From: an uncultured Lachnospiraceae bacterium
GTDB taxonomy: Bacteria; Bacillota; Clostridia; Lachnospirales; Lachnospiraceae
Direction: 5' to 3'
Assembly: GCA_910578795.1 (NCBI GenBank)
Contig: CAJTSD010000011.1
Location: forward strand, 1 to 64,000
DNA length: 64,000 bases
Positions 17,570-26,607 of this stretch are shown here, piece by piece; position 1 is the first letter of the stretch; every line of letters begins with the position of its first letter. The position numbers and the translations under genes were made by a program. The notes under the pieces are model-generated. The model made no database searches and was not told where the DNA came from. It saw only the letters and a program-made list of their open reading frames with translations.

Positions 17570-19360
17570 ATGTGTAAGAGTATGAAAAAACGGACAGCGA
17601 TTTTAGCGGCAATCATTTGCGTTTGCATGGTCAGCGGCTGTGGGGCACAGCCCCCGGTCGCTGATATGAATGATATAAATATGACACAGGTGTCAGAAAT
17701 TGAAATGACGTCAGATGAAGAAAATATGATACAAGTGTCAGAAGCAGAAACGCCTGATGCTGACAAAACAGATGAAAATATGACACAGATGTCACAAAAT
17801 GGCTCGGGGATTCAGGAAAACGAAGAATATGTGTACTTTTTTGGGACACAATGCATCTATATTGTGGATAAAGCGACCGACGATACACGGTTTTTGTGGA
17901 AAAGTGACACGTTTGAGCCAAGCTATAGCATGTTTGACGGAAAAGGGCTTCTGATCGGAGAAAAGGTATATTTCCTTGAGCGCGTTGCAGGTCGTTTGGA
18001 GGACGGCGGTGCATATTATGAGATGTTTGTGTTGTCAAGAATGAATACTGACGGCAGCGGTTACGAGCAGGCGGTTGCGCGGGAAGACGGCATTTACGGA
18101 TATACGGGGATCTATTACAGCAATGGCGTTTTGTATCTTTACAATTCGTACAACACCGAGGGGACACGCTGCTATGCGGTTTTGGCGGACGGAAGCCTTG
18201 GCGCGGAAATTCCGGTGGAGGAAACAGGTTTTCTGTATCAAAAGGTTTTGGGGGAGGAGTGGCTTGCGCCTTTGGAGCTTGTGTATCTGATGGACGAAGA
18301 AGCGTTTTTTGTCGTGACGCAGACGGATAAACGAACGTTTGAACGTGTTGACCTGAACACAAAGGAGCGGACGGTGATTGGTGAAATCGAGGGACAGGGC
18401 AGTATGAGCGCGATGTATCAGGATGGCACGCTTTATTACATGCTTTGTGATAATACCCGAAAGACAACGGTTGGATACCTCTCTGCGGAGGACAATACGG
18501 GTGGTGTATTGTTTGAGATTTCCGACACATCGGGCTATGTGAAACGGTTTTCACCGTATAGCTTTGGCATCAGGGTGTCGGGAGACGACCTTTATTATAT
18601 GGATATGCAGGATTATGACGCAGTTCTTGTCAGAAGACGTATGACCAGCTCACAGCAGCCGACATATTTTGAGGAGCCGCTTTACCGCACGAAAATCAAA
18701 GAAGTGGGAACGCTTGCGACGGAAAAGCATGAGATTTACAGTAAAAATAATCCGGATTTGCTGATTGGAACGGTGGATATTGAATGGCTTTCAATAGATT
18801 CGTCTTTTGCAGGCGCAAATATCATTAATGAGTATTTGTATGAGAGCGAGGTCGCAGGTCAGTTGGCAGTTTTTGAGGACAATGTGCGCAGAGATGAAGA
18901 CTATTTTGACGAATCCACCATGCCCTACAGTTATGACAGCGAAGTGGAGTGCGTCCGCTATTTTGATGGGAAGTATGTAAGCTTTGTGCAGGAGCGCTAT
19001 GACTATTTTGGCGGTGCGCATGGAATGCCGTTGTGGGAGGGATATGTTTTTGACCTTGAAACGGGCGAACGGCTTTTGCTTCCGAATATTATATCCACTA
19101 CGGAGGAGGAATTAAAAGACCTTGTGACAGAATATTTCGGTGAAATGATTGATGAAAGTCCGAGCGATTATTGGACAGACGCGAAAGAAACCGTGCGTGA
19201 GAGTGTTTCCATGGAAACAACGGATTTTGTGCTGACAGATGAGGGGATTTGCTTTTATATGCACCCGTATAATATTGCCGCATATGCAATGGGATTTTCG
19301 GAGGTGACGATACCGTATACGCAATTTAAAAGACTGGGATTTTCGCCTAATTCTATATAG
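17570..19360 (+). CDS. Lipoprotein with beta-propeller-like middle and RsiV-like (DUF3298) C-terminus
   Basis: 596 residues. The signal peptide ends at lipobox MVSGC. Residues 30-70 carry three imperfect NMTQVSE-type repeats. The middle, about 85-380, has repeating aromatic strands like DUF5050 propellers. The C-terminal 200 residues contain SFVQERYDYFGGAHG and YVFDLETGERLLLPNII, the pattern of DUF3298/RsiV domains, which in Bacillus RsiV bind lysozyme. It is therefore a possible extracellular glycan or lysozyme-binding protein. It follows the DUF4349 gene by 66 bases. The GGGGAG site is about 13 bases from ATG 17570; ATG 17582 is an alternative start. Confidence 0.65.
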   Translation: MCKSMKKRTAILAAIICVCMVSGCGAQPPVADMNDINMTQVSEIEMTSDEENMIQVSEAETPDADKTDENMTQMSQNGSGIQENEEYVYFFGTQCIYIVDKATDDTRFLWKSDTFEPSYSMFDGKGLLIGEKVYFLERVAGRLEDGGAYYEMFVLSRMNTDGSGYEQAVAREDGIYGYTGIYYSNGVLYLYNSYNTEGTRCYAVLADGSLGAEIPVEETGFLYQKVLGEEWLAPLELVYLMDEEAFFVVTQTDKRTFERVDLNTKERTVIGEIEGQGSMSAMYQDGTLYYMLCDNTRKTTVGYLSAEDNTGGVLFEISDTSGYVKRFSPYSFGIRVSGDDLYYMDMQDYDAVLVRRRMTSSQQPTYFEEPLYRTKIKEVGTLATEKHEIYSKNNPDLLIGTVDIEWLSIDSSFAGANIINEYLYESEVAGQLAVFEDNVRRDEDYFDESTMPYSYDSEVECVRYFDGKYVSFVQERYDYFGGAHGMPLWEGYVFDLETGERLLLPNIISTTEEELKDLVTEYFGEMIDESPSDYWTDAKETVRESVSMETTDFVLTDEGICFYMHPYNIAAYAMGFSEVTIPYTQFKRLGFSPNSI

Positions 19361-19458
19361 TAAATTATTACCAAATATGTTAAACTATAAAAAGCGGAAA
19401 AAGTCAATTTTTACAAAAATAAAAGAACAATTTAAAAAAAGAAAGGCAGGACAAACAC

Positions 19459-21060
19459 ATGATTGCAACAAAATTATGGAACGCAGACATGGGGAACGGA
19501 AATTATAAAAATCCCATTCTGTATGCGGACTACTCTGATCCCGACGCAATCCGGGTGGGAGAGGACTACTTTATGATTGCCTCAAGCTTTTGCAATGCGC
19601 CGGGATTACCGCTTTTGCACTCAAAGGATTTGGTAAACTGGAAAGTCGTGAACTATATTATCAACGAAATTCCCGAACCGCGCTACGAAAATCCGATTCA
19701 CGGCTGCGGTGTGTGGGCGCCGTCTATCCGGTATCATGAGGGTACATATTATGCCTGCTTTCCGATGCCCGACGAGGGAATTTACATGAGTACGACAACC
19801 GATCCGTTTGGAACATGGTCAAAGCCCGTCAATATCAGACCTGCGGCAGGCTGGATTGACCCCTGCCCGTTTTGGGACGATGACGGAAAAGCGTATCTTG
19901 TGGCAGGCGTGGCAAAGAGCAGAATCGGCTACAAGAGTGTGCTTCATATGGTGGAAATGCAGCCGGACGGCATGGGCTTAATCGGCGAGGAGGTCAAGAT
20001 TTTTGACGGAAATGAGAACGATCAGGTGACTATAGAAGGACCGAAGCTTTACAAGCGAAATGGCTGGTATTATATTTTTGCACCCGCAGGCGGCGTTAAG
20101 ATTGGCTGGCAGACTGTATTGCGTTCCAAGAATATTTTCGGACCGTACGAATATAAAGTGGTTATGCGCCAGGGCGACAGCCCTGTAAACGGACCGCATC
20201 AGGGCGCATGGGTGGATACCGCGACGGGAGAGGACTGGTTCCTTCATTTTCAGGACGTGTATGCGGCAGGCAGGATTGTCCACTTACAGCCGATGAGTTG
20301 GCAGAACGACTGGCCTGTTATCGGTATTGCGAAAAACGGAAACGACTATGGCGAACCTGTTATGGAATACAAAAAGCCCAATGTCGGCGATGTCAATTGG
20401 GAAATTTGCGAGCCGGCAGCGTCCGATGATTTTACGGATACAACGCTCGGTCTGCAGTGGCAGTGGAACGCCAATCCAAAGGCGGAGTGGTATGCGCTAA
20501 ACGGAACCAATCTGAAATTAAATGCGGTTAAGAAAAACGGAGTATACGGTGATATGCCGAATCTTTTGCTGCAAAAATGGTGTGCGCCGGAGTTTACCTG
20601 TGTTACGAAGTTAGATCTGTCAAACCTCGCAGACGGTGACGAGGCGGGCATGATTTCCATGGGAATGACGTACGGACTTGTAACATTTAAAAAGAACGGC
20701 AATGCGCTTACGGCAAGCTATGTGACAGGCGTGCAGAAGTACGGCAAGATTGTGCCGGATGAAACGGTAGAAACTGTAACGGAGCTTGCACCGATTGATG
20801 CGGCAAAGGCAAGCGAAGTATTTGTGAAATATACGGTAAAGCGCACGGGACTGCGCGACCTGAATAAAAATGAAAAAGATTTTCCGCTGGAAACCGTTAC
20901 GATTGAATATAGTACGGACGGAAGCGCGTATCAGAAAGCGGGCGATATGGCGTCGATACCCGGCAGATGGGTTGGCGTGAAAAACGGTGTGTTCTGTGCG
21001 TCGGAAAACGGCGGCAGTAGGGGATATGCGCTTGTTGACAGCGTGATTTATCAGGCGTAG
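19459..21060 (+). CDS. Glycoside hydrolase family 43 enzyme, cytoplasmic
   Basis: 533 residues. A five-bladed propeller starts after NPILYADYSDPDAIRVGEDY, which holds the catalytic base Asp; later ones are WIDPCPFWDDDGKAYLV (pKa-modulating Asp) and TIEGPKLYKR (catalytic acid Glu). The C-terminal 200 residues form a beta-sandwich with FTDTTLGLQWQWN. No signal peptide is present, so it acts on short xylo- or arabino-oligosaccharides after import. It pairs with the next GH43 gene of similar layout but only moderate likeness. Exact activity (beta-xylosidase or alpha-L-arabinofuranosidase) cannot be told from sequence alone. Confidence 0.88.
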   Translation: MIATKLWNADMGNGNYKNPILYADYSDPDAIRVGEDYFMIASSFCNAPGLPLLHSKDLVNWKVVNYIINEIPEPRYENPIHGCGVWAPSIRYHEGTYYACFPMPDEGIYMSTTTDPFGTWSKPVNIRPAAGWIDPCPFWDDDGKAYLVAGVAKSRIGYKSVLHMVEMQPDGMGLIGEEVKIFDGNENDQVTIEGPKLYKRNGWYYIFAPAGGVKIGWQTVLRSKNIFGPYEYKVVMRQGDSPVNGPHQGAWVDTATGEDWFLHFQDVYAAGRIVHLQPMSWQNDWPVIGIAKNGNDYGEPVMEYKKPNVGDVNWEICEPAASDDFTDTTLGLQWQWNANPKAEWYALNGTNLKLNAVKKNGVYGDMPNLLLQKWCAPEFTCVTKLDLSNLADGDEAGMISMGMTYGLVTFKKNGNALTASYVTGVQKYGKIVPDETVETVTELAPIDAAKASEVFVKYTVKRTGLRDLNKNEKDFPLETVTIEYSTDGSAYQKAGDMASIPGRWVGVKNGVFCASENGGSRGYALVDSVIYQA

Positions 21061-21097
21061 CCGGCTGAAAATCGTTGGCAGCTTTGATTGAGAAAAC

Positions 21098-21150
21098 TGA
21101 CATAAATGTCACATTTATGCGAATAAAACCGACACGAATGTCATATTTGC
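21098..21150 (+). promoter_or_regulatory. Tandem palindromic repeats before the second GH43 gene (candidate operator)
   Basis: Two imperfect 32-base tandem units each hold a palindromic core: TGACATaaATGTCA (21098-21111) and CGACACgaATGTCA (21130-21143), 32 bases apart, about three helix turns. This fits a repeated operator for a dimeric regulator, in the 137-base spacer between the two GH43 genes. No regulator gene is adjacent. Confidence 0.4.
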
Positions 21151-21197
21151 AAGAATTAAGCAAATAAAAATATGAGAAACAGAAAGGACAAACCATT

Positions 21198-22736
21198 ATG
21201 AGCAATACGTATCAAAATCCCGTACAACGCGGCTTTTTCCCGGACCCGTCGGTCGTGCGTGTCGGCGAGGATTATTATATGGTCAACTCGACTTTCCAGT
21301 ATTTTCCGGCAATTGCAATCAGCCATTCCAAGGACATGGTGCACTGGCACGTTATCGGACACGCGATTACCAATCCGGACGACCTTGATTTGCAGTGTAT
21401 CCGCGATTCGCACGGTATTTGGGCGCCGGATATTTCGTATAGCAACGGCAAATTCATCATCATGGCGACATTGCGTCTGAATGCGGACGGTAAGCGCGAC
21501 AACAACGTCATGCGCAGACAGCTTGTGGTGACTTCGGACAAGCCCGAGGGTCCTTATTGCAAGCCAAGCTGGCTGGAAGTGGACGATATTGATCCGTCTC
21601 ACTTTATAGATGATGACGGAAAGCATTATATGGTTATCAGCCCGGGTATTAATCTTGTACCGCTGAGCGACGATTGTACAAAGGTCATCGGCGACAAAAT
21701 TCCCGTATGGCCGGGCACAGGTGAGCGCTGCCCGGAGGGACCGCATCTTTTAAAACGCGGCAAATATTATTACGCAATCCTTGCTGAGGGCGGCACAGGT
21801 TACGGACACGGCATCAACGTAGGACGTTCCGAGAGCCTGTTCGGACCGTATGAGCCGTCGCCTTACAATCCGCTGATGCGCCAGTTTGACCCCGACGCAC
21901 CCATTCAGAGAACGGGGCATGGCAAATTAATTGAAACGCAGAACGGCGACTGGTGGGTATATTACCTGATGGGCAGACCGAATCAGGGACATTACACCAC
22001 GATTGGCAGGGAGTCAGGCTTAGACCCCGTGACATGGCTTGACGACGACTGGTTTATCATCAATGACCGCAAGGGACCGAGCACCGAGCAGACAGCGCCG
22101 GATTTGCCGCAGTGCACTTATGAAAAATGGACAAGGGACGATTTTGACGACGAGACATTGAACCTGAACTGGGAGTTTGTGCGCAATCCGGCAAAGGGAA
22201 ACTACTCCCTTACGGAACGCCCGGGGCATTTCCGCATTTGGACCTTGGACGGACAGCTTTCGGAAATCCGTGCGAAAAATACGCTGGTCAGACGCGAGCA
22301 GGAGCTTAGCTACACGGCGTCGACAAAGCTTGAGTTTTACCCCACACGCGACGGCGAGCAGGCGGGACTGACCTGTTATTACAGCACGGCGACGTATGCG
22401 CGGTTTTCGTTATGCTGTGAGGGTGGCAGGAAGCTGCAGCTTGTCATCAACCGCAATCACGGCGAGGAGTTGATGGCGGAGGTTGACGGGATAAAGGAGC
22501 AGGCAGTTTATCTTAAGGTCGTGGTCGACAGACTGACGAGAACGTTTTATTATAGCTATGACGGCGAGGATTGGACGCTTGCTGGAACGCTTGAGAATTG
22601 TATTTACCTGTGTGACGAAGGCGTGCCCGACGACCCGAAACGTCACACTGGAACGTTGGTCGGCATTTACGCGAATAATGGCGGATGCGGCACAAGAATA
22701 CCGGCGGATTTTGATTATTTTGAGTATGTGGATTGA
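21198..22736 (+). CDS. Glycoside hydrolase family 43 beta-xylosidase-like enzyme, cytoplasmic
   Basis: 512 residues. GH43 marks: NPVQRGFFPDPSVVRVGEDY (catalytic base Asp), VDDIDPSHFIDDDGKHYMV (second Asp) and CPEGPHLLKRGKYYY (catalytic Glu). The C-terminal sandwich (from about 315, WEFVRNPAKGNYS) is the XynB-type accessory domain that shapes the active site of beta-xylosidases. No signal peptide. An AGAAAGGA site precedes the ATG. It should release xylose or arabinose from imported oligomers, feeding the pentose genes at 54-58 kb. Confidence 0.9.
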   Translation: MSNTYQNPVQRGFFPDPSVVRVGEDYYMVNSTFQYFPAIAISHSKDMVHWHVIGHAITNPDDLDLQCIRDSHGIWAPDISYSNGKFIIMATLRLNADGKRDNNVMRRQLVVTSDKPEGPYCKPSWLEVDDIDPSHFIDDDGKHYMVISPGINLVPLSDDCTKVIGDKIPVWPGTGERCPEGPHLLKRGKYYYAILAEGGTGYGHGINVGRSESLFGPYEPSPYNPLMRQFDPDAPIQRTGHGKLIETQNGDWWVYYLMGRPNQGHYTTIGRESGLDPVTWLDDDWFIINDRKGPSTEQTAPDLPQCTYEKWTRDDFDDETLNLNWEFVRNPAKGNYSLTERPGHFRIWTLDGQLSEIRAKNTLVRREQELSYTASTKLEFYPTRDGEQAGLTCYYSTATYARFSLCCEGGRKLQLVINRNHGEELMAEVDGIKEQAVYLKVVVDRLTRTFYYSYDGEDWTLAGTLENCIYLCDEGVPDDPKRHTGTLVGIYANNGGCGTRIPADFDYFEYVD

Positions 22737-22772
22737 TTACCAGTATGGGATATTAAATAAAACAGTATTGAT

Positions 22773-22809
22773 AAGGACAAGGTTAGGATTGATTAATCTT
22801 GTCCTTTTT
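22773..22809 (+). terminator. Terminator after the GH43 pair
   Basis: AAGGACAAG (22773-22781) pairs with CTTGTCCTT (22798-22806); a T run follows. Confidence 0.8.
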
Positions 22810-22819
22810 AAATAAAATC

Positions 22820-22848
22820 TTGAAAAAGCAGTACATTTATAATATAAT
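22820..22848 (+). promoter_or_regulatory. Promoter of the toxin-antitoxin operon
   Basis: TTGAAA (22820-22825) and TATAAT (22843-22848) with 17-base spacing. Inverted half-sites GCAGTAC (22828-22834) and GTACTGC (22866-22872) flank the -10 and overlap the ribosome site region. They are a likely operator for autoregulation by the antitoxin, as is usual for type II systems. Confidence 0.65.
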
Positions 22849-22874
22849 TGTATTACAAAAAGGAGGTACTGCAT

Positions 22875-23150
22875 ATGGCAAAAGAGGCAACCTTGCAGGT
22901 AAGAATGGATTCAGAATTAAAGGAACAGGCAGAGCTGTTATATAAGCAAATGGGGACATCGCTTGCGGAGGCGGTGAGAATATTTGCAAAACAAAGTGTT
23001 GCAGACGGTGCAATGCCGTTTCAAATGCGCTTGCCATTATCTGCTTCAAAAAGAACATTAGGACTTGCAAACGGACGATATGCAATTCCCGACAATATTG
23101 ACGAATGCAATGATGCAATTGCGGAACTGTTTGAGGTGAAATCGTTGTGA
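22875..23150 (+). CDS. RelB/DinJ-family antitoxin
   Basis: 91 residues from ATG 22875, set by AGGAGG. The N-terminus (ATLQVRMDSELKEQAELLYK, then LAEAVRIFAKQS) is the ribbon-helix-helix of RelB/DinJ antitoxins and should bind the operator as a dimer. The C-terminal tail NGRYAIPDNIDECNDAIAEL would wrap the toxin. Its TGA overlaps the toxin's GTG start by four bases, so the pair is translationally coupled. Confidence 0.85.
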   Translation: MAKEATLQVRMDSELKEQAELLYKQMGTSLAEAVRIFAKQSVADGAMPFQMRLPLSASKRTLGLANGRYAIPDNIDECNDAIAELFEVKSL

Positions 23151-23551
23151 GAATATTGTTAGATACCCATATTGCATTATGGGCGATTGCTGATACGGAA
23201 AAATTATCAGAAGAAGTAATCGGGCTTCTCGAATCACAGGAGAATGAGGTGTATTATAGCACGGCGTCTGTATGGGAAATTGCAATTAAGCATATTCTTA
23301 AGCCGGAACAGATGCCGGTGTCGGAGGAAACATTTGTTGACTTATGTGAGCGCACAGGCTTTATGCATCTTCCAATAAAAGCGGAGCACATCTTTATGTT
23401 AAAAACTTTAATCCGCCCGGAATATGCGCCAAAGCATAATGATCCATTTGATAGAATGCTATTGGCACAGGCAAAGCTTGAGGAGCTTCAATTCATTACA
23501 CACGATGCAATGCTGCCATATTACGGGGAAAACTGCATTATGCATGTGTAG
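23147..23551 (+). CDS. PIN-domain toxin (VapC-like RNase)
   Basis: 134 residues starting at GTG 23147. The PIN core is visible: MRILLDTHIALWAI (first Asp), TASVWEIAIKH (Glu), NDPFDRMLLAQA (third and fourth acids) and FITHDAML (last Asp). Such toxins cut tRNA or rRNA when the antitoxin is lost. The partner is DinJ-like instead of a VapB type, so this is a mixed pairing. Confidence 0.88.
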   Translation: MRILLDTHIALWAIADTEKLSEEVIGLLESQENEVYYSTASVWEIAIKHILKPEQMPVSEETFVDLCERTGFMHLPIKAEHIFMLKTLIRPEYAPKHNDPFDRMLLAQAKLEELQFITHDAMLPYYGENCIMHV

Positions 23552-23556
23552 TATCA

Positions 23557-23640
23557 GATTATATCTTTGTAAAAGAATTGCCAGAGAACCTTGATATGTA
23601 CGGTGTGAAGCTTGAAAAGAATAGTTCAATACAAAAATAA
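23557..23640 (+). pseudogene. Possible C-terminal gene fragment after the toxin
   Basis: The frame reads DYIFVKELPENLDMYGVKLE and seven more residues to a TAA. The composition is protein-like and the frame has no start or ribosome site of its own. It may be the tail of a gene lost when the toxin-antitoxin unit moved in. Family not recognised; could be chance. Confidence 0.25.
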
Positions 23641-23735
23641 CTGCATTCGCACAAAACCAATTGCGCATCCCCCAAAAATAAAATAGTATAAGCTTATAAA
23701 ATGTAAAACAATACACGAAAAAGGGGGAATTTATT

Positions 23736-24668
23736 ATGAAGTGCCGTAAAAATATTCAATTAACCGTTTTGCTGATTGTTATGTTTTTAACACTGATATC
23801 GTGCACCTCCGCAGTCTCTCACAGTGAGTCAGCAAAAACAACACCCCCTCAGCAAAAAGACTGGAACTACGCCTTCCACTATACAAGCGACTATTGGAAC
23901 CATTATGATTTTTCAAATTCCTTCATTCCCACCCAAAACGAGTTCGAAACCCTCGTGTCCGTATACATACCGCAAATCGAGGCCCTCCTAGGCACCCCGG
24001 ACTGGTACACGGCAATCGCCCCCGATGCCGACACCGTTTTTGTCAACCTCGAAATGGGAGGCACCCCGCACTCTATGGTGACTTCCCCTGCAAAGGGCGC
24101 AGGCGAGACAATCGAGTTTAGTATTTTGCTGTCCTTCGACCAATTAAACGCTCCGGCAGACCGCGCGCTCCCGCACGAGCTGACGCATTCCGTGCTCGGG
24201 AGGAGCTGCTTTAGCAATTCCCTTGAGGAAGGAATCTGTGACTACACGGCAGCAAGAATCGGTGTCAACTACTTTCCGTTTTTTGAAGAATACGACATTG
24301 ACATATTGGATTTCTTTACTTATGACGTAAAAATCGCACTGGAACAATTTTATGATACAAAGAAGCAAAACGAAATGTTCGATTCCGTCGGACGCGCCGG
24401 AGGCTACCCCTATTCCCTGCAAACACAGGACGGATTTCTATGGTATGAATGCTCGCAAAGCTTTGTGGAATACTTAGTAAAAAATTATGGCATGGAAAAA
24501 ACCATGCAGTTAATATGCGAAGGAAAAGATGAGGCGGATTATCAGACGTATCTTGGTATCAGCTACGAGGAATTAAAAGGGGAGTGGATTACTTTTGTCA
24601 ATAATTATGAACCACAGCATACGATAGAAGAATATCGGAAGATGACAAAGGCGTTTTTTGCTCAATAA
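23736..24668 (+). CDS. Lipoprotein zinc metallopeptidase (HELTH gluzincin type)
   Basis: 310 residues. The signal peptide ends in a lipobox-like LISC (Cys about 23). The zinc site HELTH (about 148-152) is followed 16 residues on by EEGICDY, where a Glu would be the third ligand, as in MA-clan gluzincins. Substrate unknown; it should work outside the cell, attached to the membrane. The coding bases are visibly richer in C at third positions than neighbouring genes, which suggests a different origin. RBS AAAGGGGG precedes ATG 23736. Confidence 0.7.
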   Translation: MKCRKNIQLTVLLIVMFLTLISCTSAVSHSESAKTTPPQQKDWNYAFHYTSDYWNHYDFSNSFIPTQNEFETLVSVYIPQIEALLGTPDWYTAIAPDADTVFVNLEMGGTPHSMVTSPAKGAGETIEFSILLSFDQLNAPADRALPHELTHSVLGRSCFSNSLEEGICDYTAARIGVNYFPFFEEYDIDILDFFTYDVKIALEQFYDTKKQNEMFDSVGRAGGYPYSLQTQDGFLWYECSQSFVEYLVKNYGMEKTMQLICEGKDEADYQTYLGISYEELKGEWITFVNNYEPQHTIEEYRKMTKAFFAQ

Positions 24669-24695
24669 GGCGTTTGATAAAAACGGAGGAGCGGA

Positions 24696-25841
24696 TTAAT
24701 AGCTCTCCAACTCCTCCAGTCCCCAAACCGCAAACCGCTTTTGGGGATTCAATTCAAACATCCACCGCGCCATTTCAAGGTCCACCTCCGTTCCAAGCCC
24801 TTTCAGATAGCACATCCCAAGCATGTCCGAACCCCAGGTGCTGCCGTTGCGGTACGCATTGTCCAACAGCGCAAATGCTTTCGGAAAATCACAGGCAAGC
24901 CCCTGCCCTCCGCGAAAACGGATTTCACCCAATAAATTACAAAGCCCTTTATCATTCGGATAAGCCGCAATACCCTTCTCAAAATAGTCAGCAGCCTTTT
25001 TTAAATCCATGCGCAGCGCTCCCTTGAACGTAAAAAGCTTTCCAAGACAGTAATAAGCGTACCCGTCCCCGTGGCTTGCGGCGCGCTCATACATCGCAAC
25101 TGCTTCCTCAAAGCGTTTGTCGTCACGAAAATCATTTCCGACCATACGTTCGTATGCGCCGATTCCCATATCTGCGCCAATCTGCTTATATTTATCCGCC
25201 CGCTTCTTCATAATTGGAACGCCATGCTTTCCTGATGACAAAATTTCAATCAAGTTCGGAATGGCAATCCCTAGCCCTTTTTCAACACAGCCCTCATAAA
25301 GTCCCACGGCAGCGGCAGCCCACTCCCGCACGCGGCGCAGATACTTTTCCTCGCCGCCGATATTTTCGGGCGTAATATCATGGAAATCCGCAACATCACA
25401 ATAAAAAAACGCATTTGCTGCAAGGAACTGACAAAAAACCTCTCCCGCCATAGCCATTTCATAAACCTTATCCCAAATTTCGCGCTTGGACTTGTAGGGC
25501 GGATGAATAAAAGTACCCTGCGAAGGTTCATATCCATCGATATGCATCGTTGCAAACATTCCGACCGCGCTCTCAAGCTCCAGGCTTTTGTCAAAACACT
25601 CAAATGCAAACTTCCTGTCATCAGGAAACCCAAGCACAGGATCGGCAAAGCTTTTTCCAAGATAGCAGCGCCCAAGAAAATAAAAGGCATCACCGTCGCC
25701 CAGATTGGCAGCGTCGCGCAATGCGGCAAGGGATTCCTCACGCTTGCCCGAATGCGGATTAATCCATATATTCTGAATTGCAAATTCTACTCTTTCGTCA
25801 AAAAAGGACTGCATAAGCTCCTCCAAAGAAACATGTTTCAT
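24696..25841 (-). CDS. Sel1-like repeat protein
   Basis: 381 residues. At least five alpha-alpha repeats of Sel1/TPR type are visible (LRDAANLGDGDAFYFLGRCY, YERAASHGDGYAYYCLGKLF, ADYFEKGIAAYPNDKGLCNL, LLDNAYRNGSTWGSDMLGMC). No signal peptide, so it is cytosolic; such repeats hold partner proteins. The gene converges with the metallopeptidase gene, with a small GGAGGAG/CTCCTCC hairpin shared between their ends. Partner unknown. Confidence 0.8.
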   Translation of the reverse strand: MKHVSLEELMQSFFDERVEFAIQNIWINPHSGKREESLAALRDAANLGDGDAFYFLGRCYLGKSFADPVLGFPDDRKFAFECFDKSLELESAVGMFATMHIDGYEPSQGTFIHPPYKSKREIWDKVYEMAMAGEVFCQFLAANAFFYCDVADFHDITPENIGGEEKYLRRVREWAAAAVGLYEGCVEKGLGIAIPNLIEILSSGKHGVPIMKKRADKYKQIGADMGIGAYERMVGNDFRDDKRFEEAVAMYERAASHGDGYAYYCLGKLFTFKGALRMDLKKAADYFEKGIAAYPNDKGLCNLLGEIRFRGGQGLACDFPKAFALLDNAYRNGSTWGSDMLGMCYLKGLGTEVDLEMARWMFELNPQKRFAVWGLEELESY

Positions 25842-25940
25842 ATACTTTTTATTAGTATACTGTTAGTGCAGGATATAGTCAATTTTATCATAGCATTAAA
25901 TTCATAAAATATAAGACAGCAGCAACGATTAAAAAAACAC

Positions 25941-25969
25941 TTGCGATTTTTATGAATATGTGATATAGT
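25941..25969 (+). promoter_or_regulatory. Promoter of tRNA-Tyr
   Basis: TTGCGA (25941-25946), 17 bases, then an extended -10 TGaTATAGT (25961-25969). The start of transcription would be about 45 bases before the tRNA. Confidence 0.6.
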
Positions 25970-26020
25970 TTTTTCGTTGCAGGAAGAATTATAATTATGT
26001 AATACTTCCTGTAGACATAT

Positions 26021-26102
26021 GGGTGGATTCCCGAGTGGCCAAAGGGGACAGACTGTAAATCTGCTGCTTTATGCTTCGGTGGTTCGAATCCACCTCCACC
26101 CA
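26021..26102 (+). tRNA. tRNA-Tyr (anticodon GTA)
   Basis: Cloverleaf with acceptor GGGTGGA (26021-26027) pairing TCCACCC (26095-26101), discriminator A 26102, a long variable arm (class II) and TTCGAATC in the T loop. The anticodon GTA is at 26055-26057 in loop CTGTAAA. The 3' CCA is not encoded and must be added by Cca. Confidence 0.95.
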
Positions 26103-26136
26103 TTGATTATAAAAAAGCTTCTTTAAGAGATTTTTC

Positions 26137-26160
26137 GGACAGGGAAACTGTCCTATTTTT
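26137..26160 (+). terminator. Terminator after tRNA-Tyr
   Basis: GGACAG/CTGTCC stem with GGAAA loop, followed by TATTTTT. Confidence 0.75.
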
Positions 26161-26196
26161 ATACCTTGAAAGCATACGAATGTTCGAAAAATAGGA

Positions 26197-26607
26197 TTAC
26201 TCCAGCTCCGACGTACAATGCGGACACCTTGTCGCTTCCAATGCAATCTCAGATTTACAATAAGGGCATTTTTTCGTAGTAGGCGCCTTCTCCTCTTCTT
26301 TTTTCTGGAATTTTGAAGCAGCAGTATTAATTGCTTTTACAAGAATAAACACAATCAATGCCATAATCAGAAAATTGACAACAGCCGTAATAAATTTCCC
26401 GTAATAAAGCGTCACATCCCCTGTGATATTCCAGGCAAGCTGGTCAAAATTCATGCCTCCAAACAGACCTAGAATCGGATTGATGATGTCATTGACAAGC
26501 GACGACACAATGCTTGTAAATGCACCGCCGATAATAATGCCGACCGCCATATCCATTACATTGCCCTTGCTGATAAATTTTTTAAATTCTTCTACAAATT
26601 TGCGCAT
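26197..26607 (-). CDS. mscL: Large-conductance mechanosensitive channel with C-terminal zinc ribbon
   Basis: 136 residues from the ATG at 26607, which has AGAGGA upstream. The family core is clear: FKKFISKGNVMDMAVGIIIG, first span, DIINPILGLFGG and second span (about 72-92). It opens under membrane tension to release solutes. After residue 100 comes a charged linker and a zinc ribbon (Cys114, Cys117, Cys128, Cys131; CPYC and CPHC), where E. coli MscL has only a helix. The added domain could be a redox or metal gate or an assembly handle. The gene converges with tRNA-Tyr. Confidence 0.94.
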   Translation of the reverse strand: MRKFVEEFKKFISKGNVMDMAVGIIIGGAFTSIVSSLVNDIINPILGLFGGMNFDQLAWNITGDVTLYYGKFITAVVNFLIMALIVFILVKAINTAASKFQKKEEEKAPTTKKCPYCKSEIALEATRCPHCTSELE

